Below are positions 29,529-29,636 of a DNA stretch of 29,636 nucleotides, piece after piece. The stretch covers positions 1 to 29,636 of IMG/VR virus record IMGVR_UViG_3300010938_000110, one strand, 5' to 3'. This DNA is from a virus. The position numbers and the translations under genes are program-made. Each line of letters opens with the position of its first letter. Position 1 is the stretch's first letter. The notes under the pieces are model-generated. The model did no database searches, was not told the DNA's origin, and worked only from the letters and a program-made list of their open reading frames with translations.

Positions 29529-29636
29529 CTACATCCGTGTTCCATTTGACAGTTCCGTTTCAACTTTTAATAATTTTTTTTCCTCCCCTTTTAAGAAAGA
29601 GAAAATGTAAGCGATAACATCAACCGTCCAACCATC
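29529..29636 (-). CDS. C-terminal end of an unidentified gene
   Basis: An open frame enters from the window edge and ends at TAG (29531-29529). It gives 35 residues that include WTVDVIAYIFSFLKGEEKKL. The piece is too short to identify. Confidence 0.45.
   Translation of the reverse strand, partial: DGWTVDVIAYIFSFLKGEEKKLLKVETELSNGTRM

Overview
The window looks like most of a small tailed phage or prophage of a Bacteroidota host. At one edge it carries a short array of cassette-like units that does not look like ordinary phage DNA. Host assignment rests on three things: an A+T-rich sequence, almost no Shine-Dalgarno sites, and repeated promoter boxes of the form TAnnTTTG (usually TATATTTG) in front of operons, which is the Bacteroidota sigma-factor signature. 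All convincing genes are on the minus strand, so the region is read from high to low coordinates. Most neighbouring genes overlap through ATGA or TAATG junctions.

Layout in the direction of transcription. 29636-28650: end of an unidentified gene and four small unknown genes, with a palindrome half-site near 29142-29181. 28620-26949: terminase small and large subunits and a small zinc-binding protein, from their own promoter. 26716-23079: HK97-type portal, a small gene broken by an A10 run, a virion surface-type protein, two small genes and the prohead protease. 22963-21665: major capsid protein as its own unit, with a promoter, a leader containing duplicated hairpins and a perfect palindromic terminator. 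21599-20240: head-tail joining genes and a small membrane protein. 20178-19255: probable major tail protein, again with its own promoter and terminator. 19191-8830: tail completion, tape measure (810 aa, roughly a 120 nm tail), tail-tip or baseplate proteins and a tail fibre. 8814-7293: lysis cassette (XhlA-like protein, M15 peptidase, spanin-like protein, 3-TM holin-like protein). 7240-2043: early genes under two promoters with palindromic operators. They comprise a small HTH regulator, a YqaJ/lambda-type exonuclease with a partner, two putative replication proteins and several small unknowns, followed by a unit with a textbook TTTG-N19-TATCTTTG promoter.

1934-1: three consecutive units. Each begins and ends with inverted copies of the same sequence starting GTTA, and each is separated from the next by a large palindromic site. 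This is the logic of integron cassettes and attC sites (each site's first arm matches the start of the cassette it closes), but the terminal complementarity is much longer (about 19-36 nt) than the classical 7-bp core. The units carry a zinc-motif protein, a stand-alone XRE regulator, and a two-gene unit (93-aa protein plus ribbon-helix-helix protein) behind four 9-bp tandem repeats.

No integrase, phage CI-type repressor, DNA polymerase, helicase with a Walker motif, tRNA, rRNA or CRISPR array is visible in the window.
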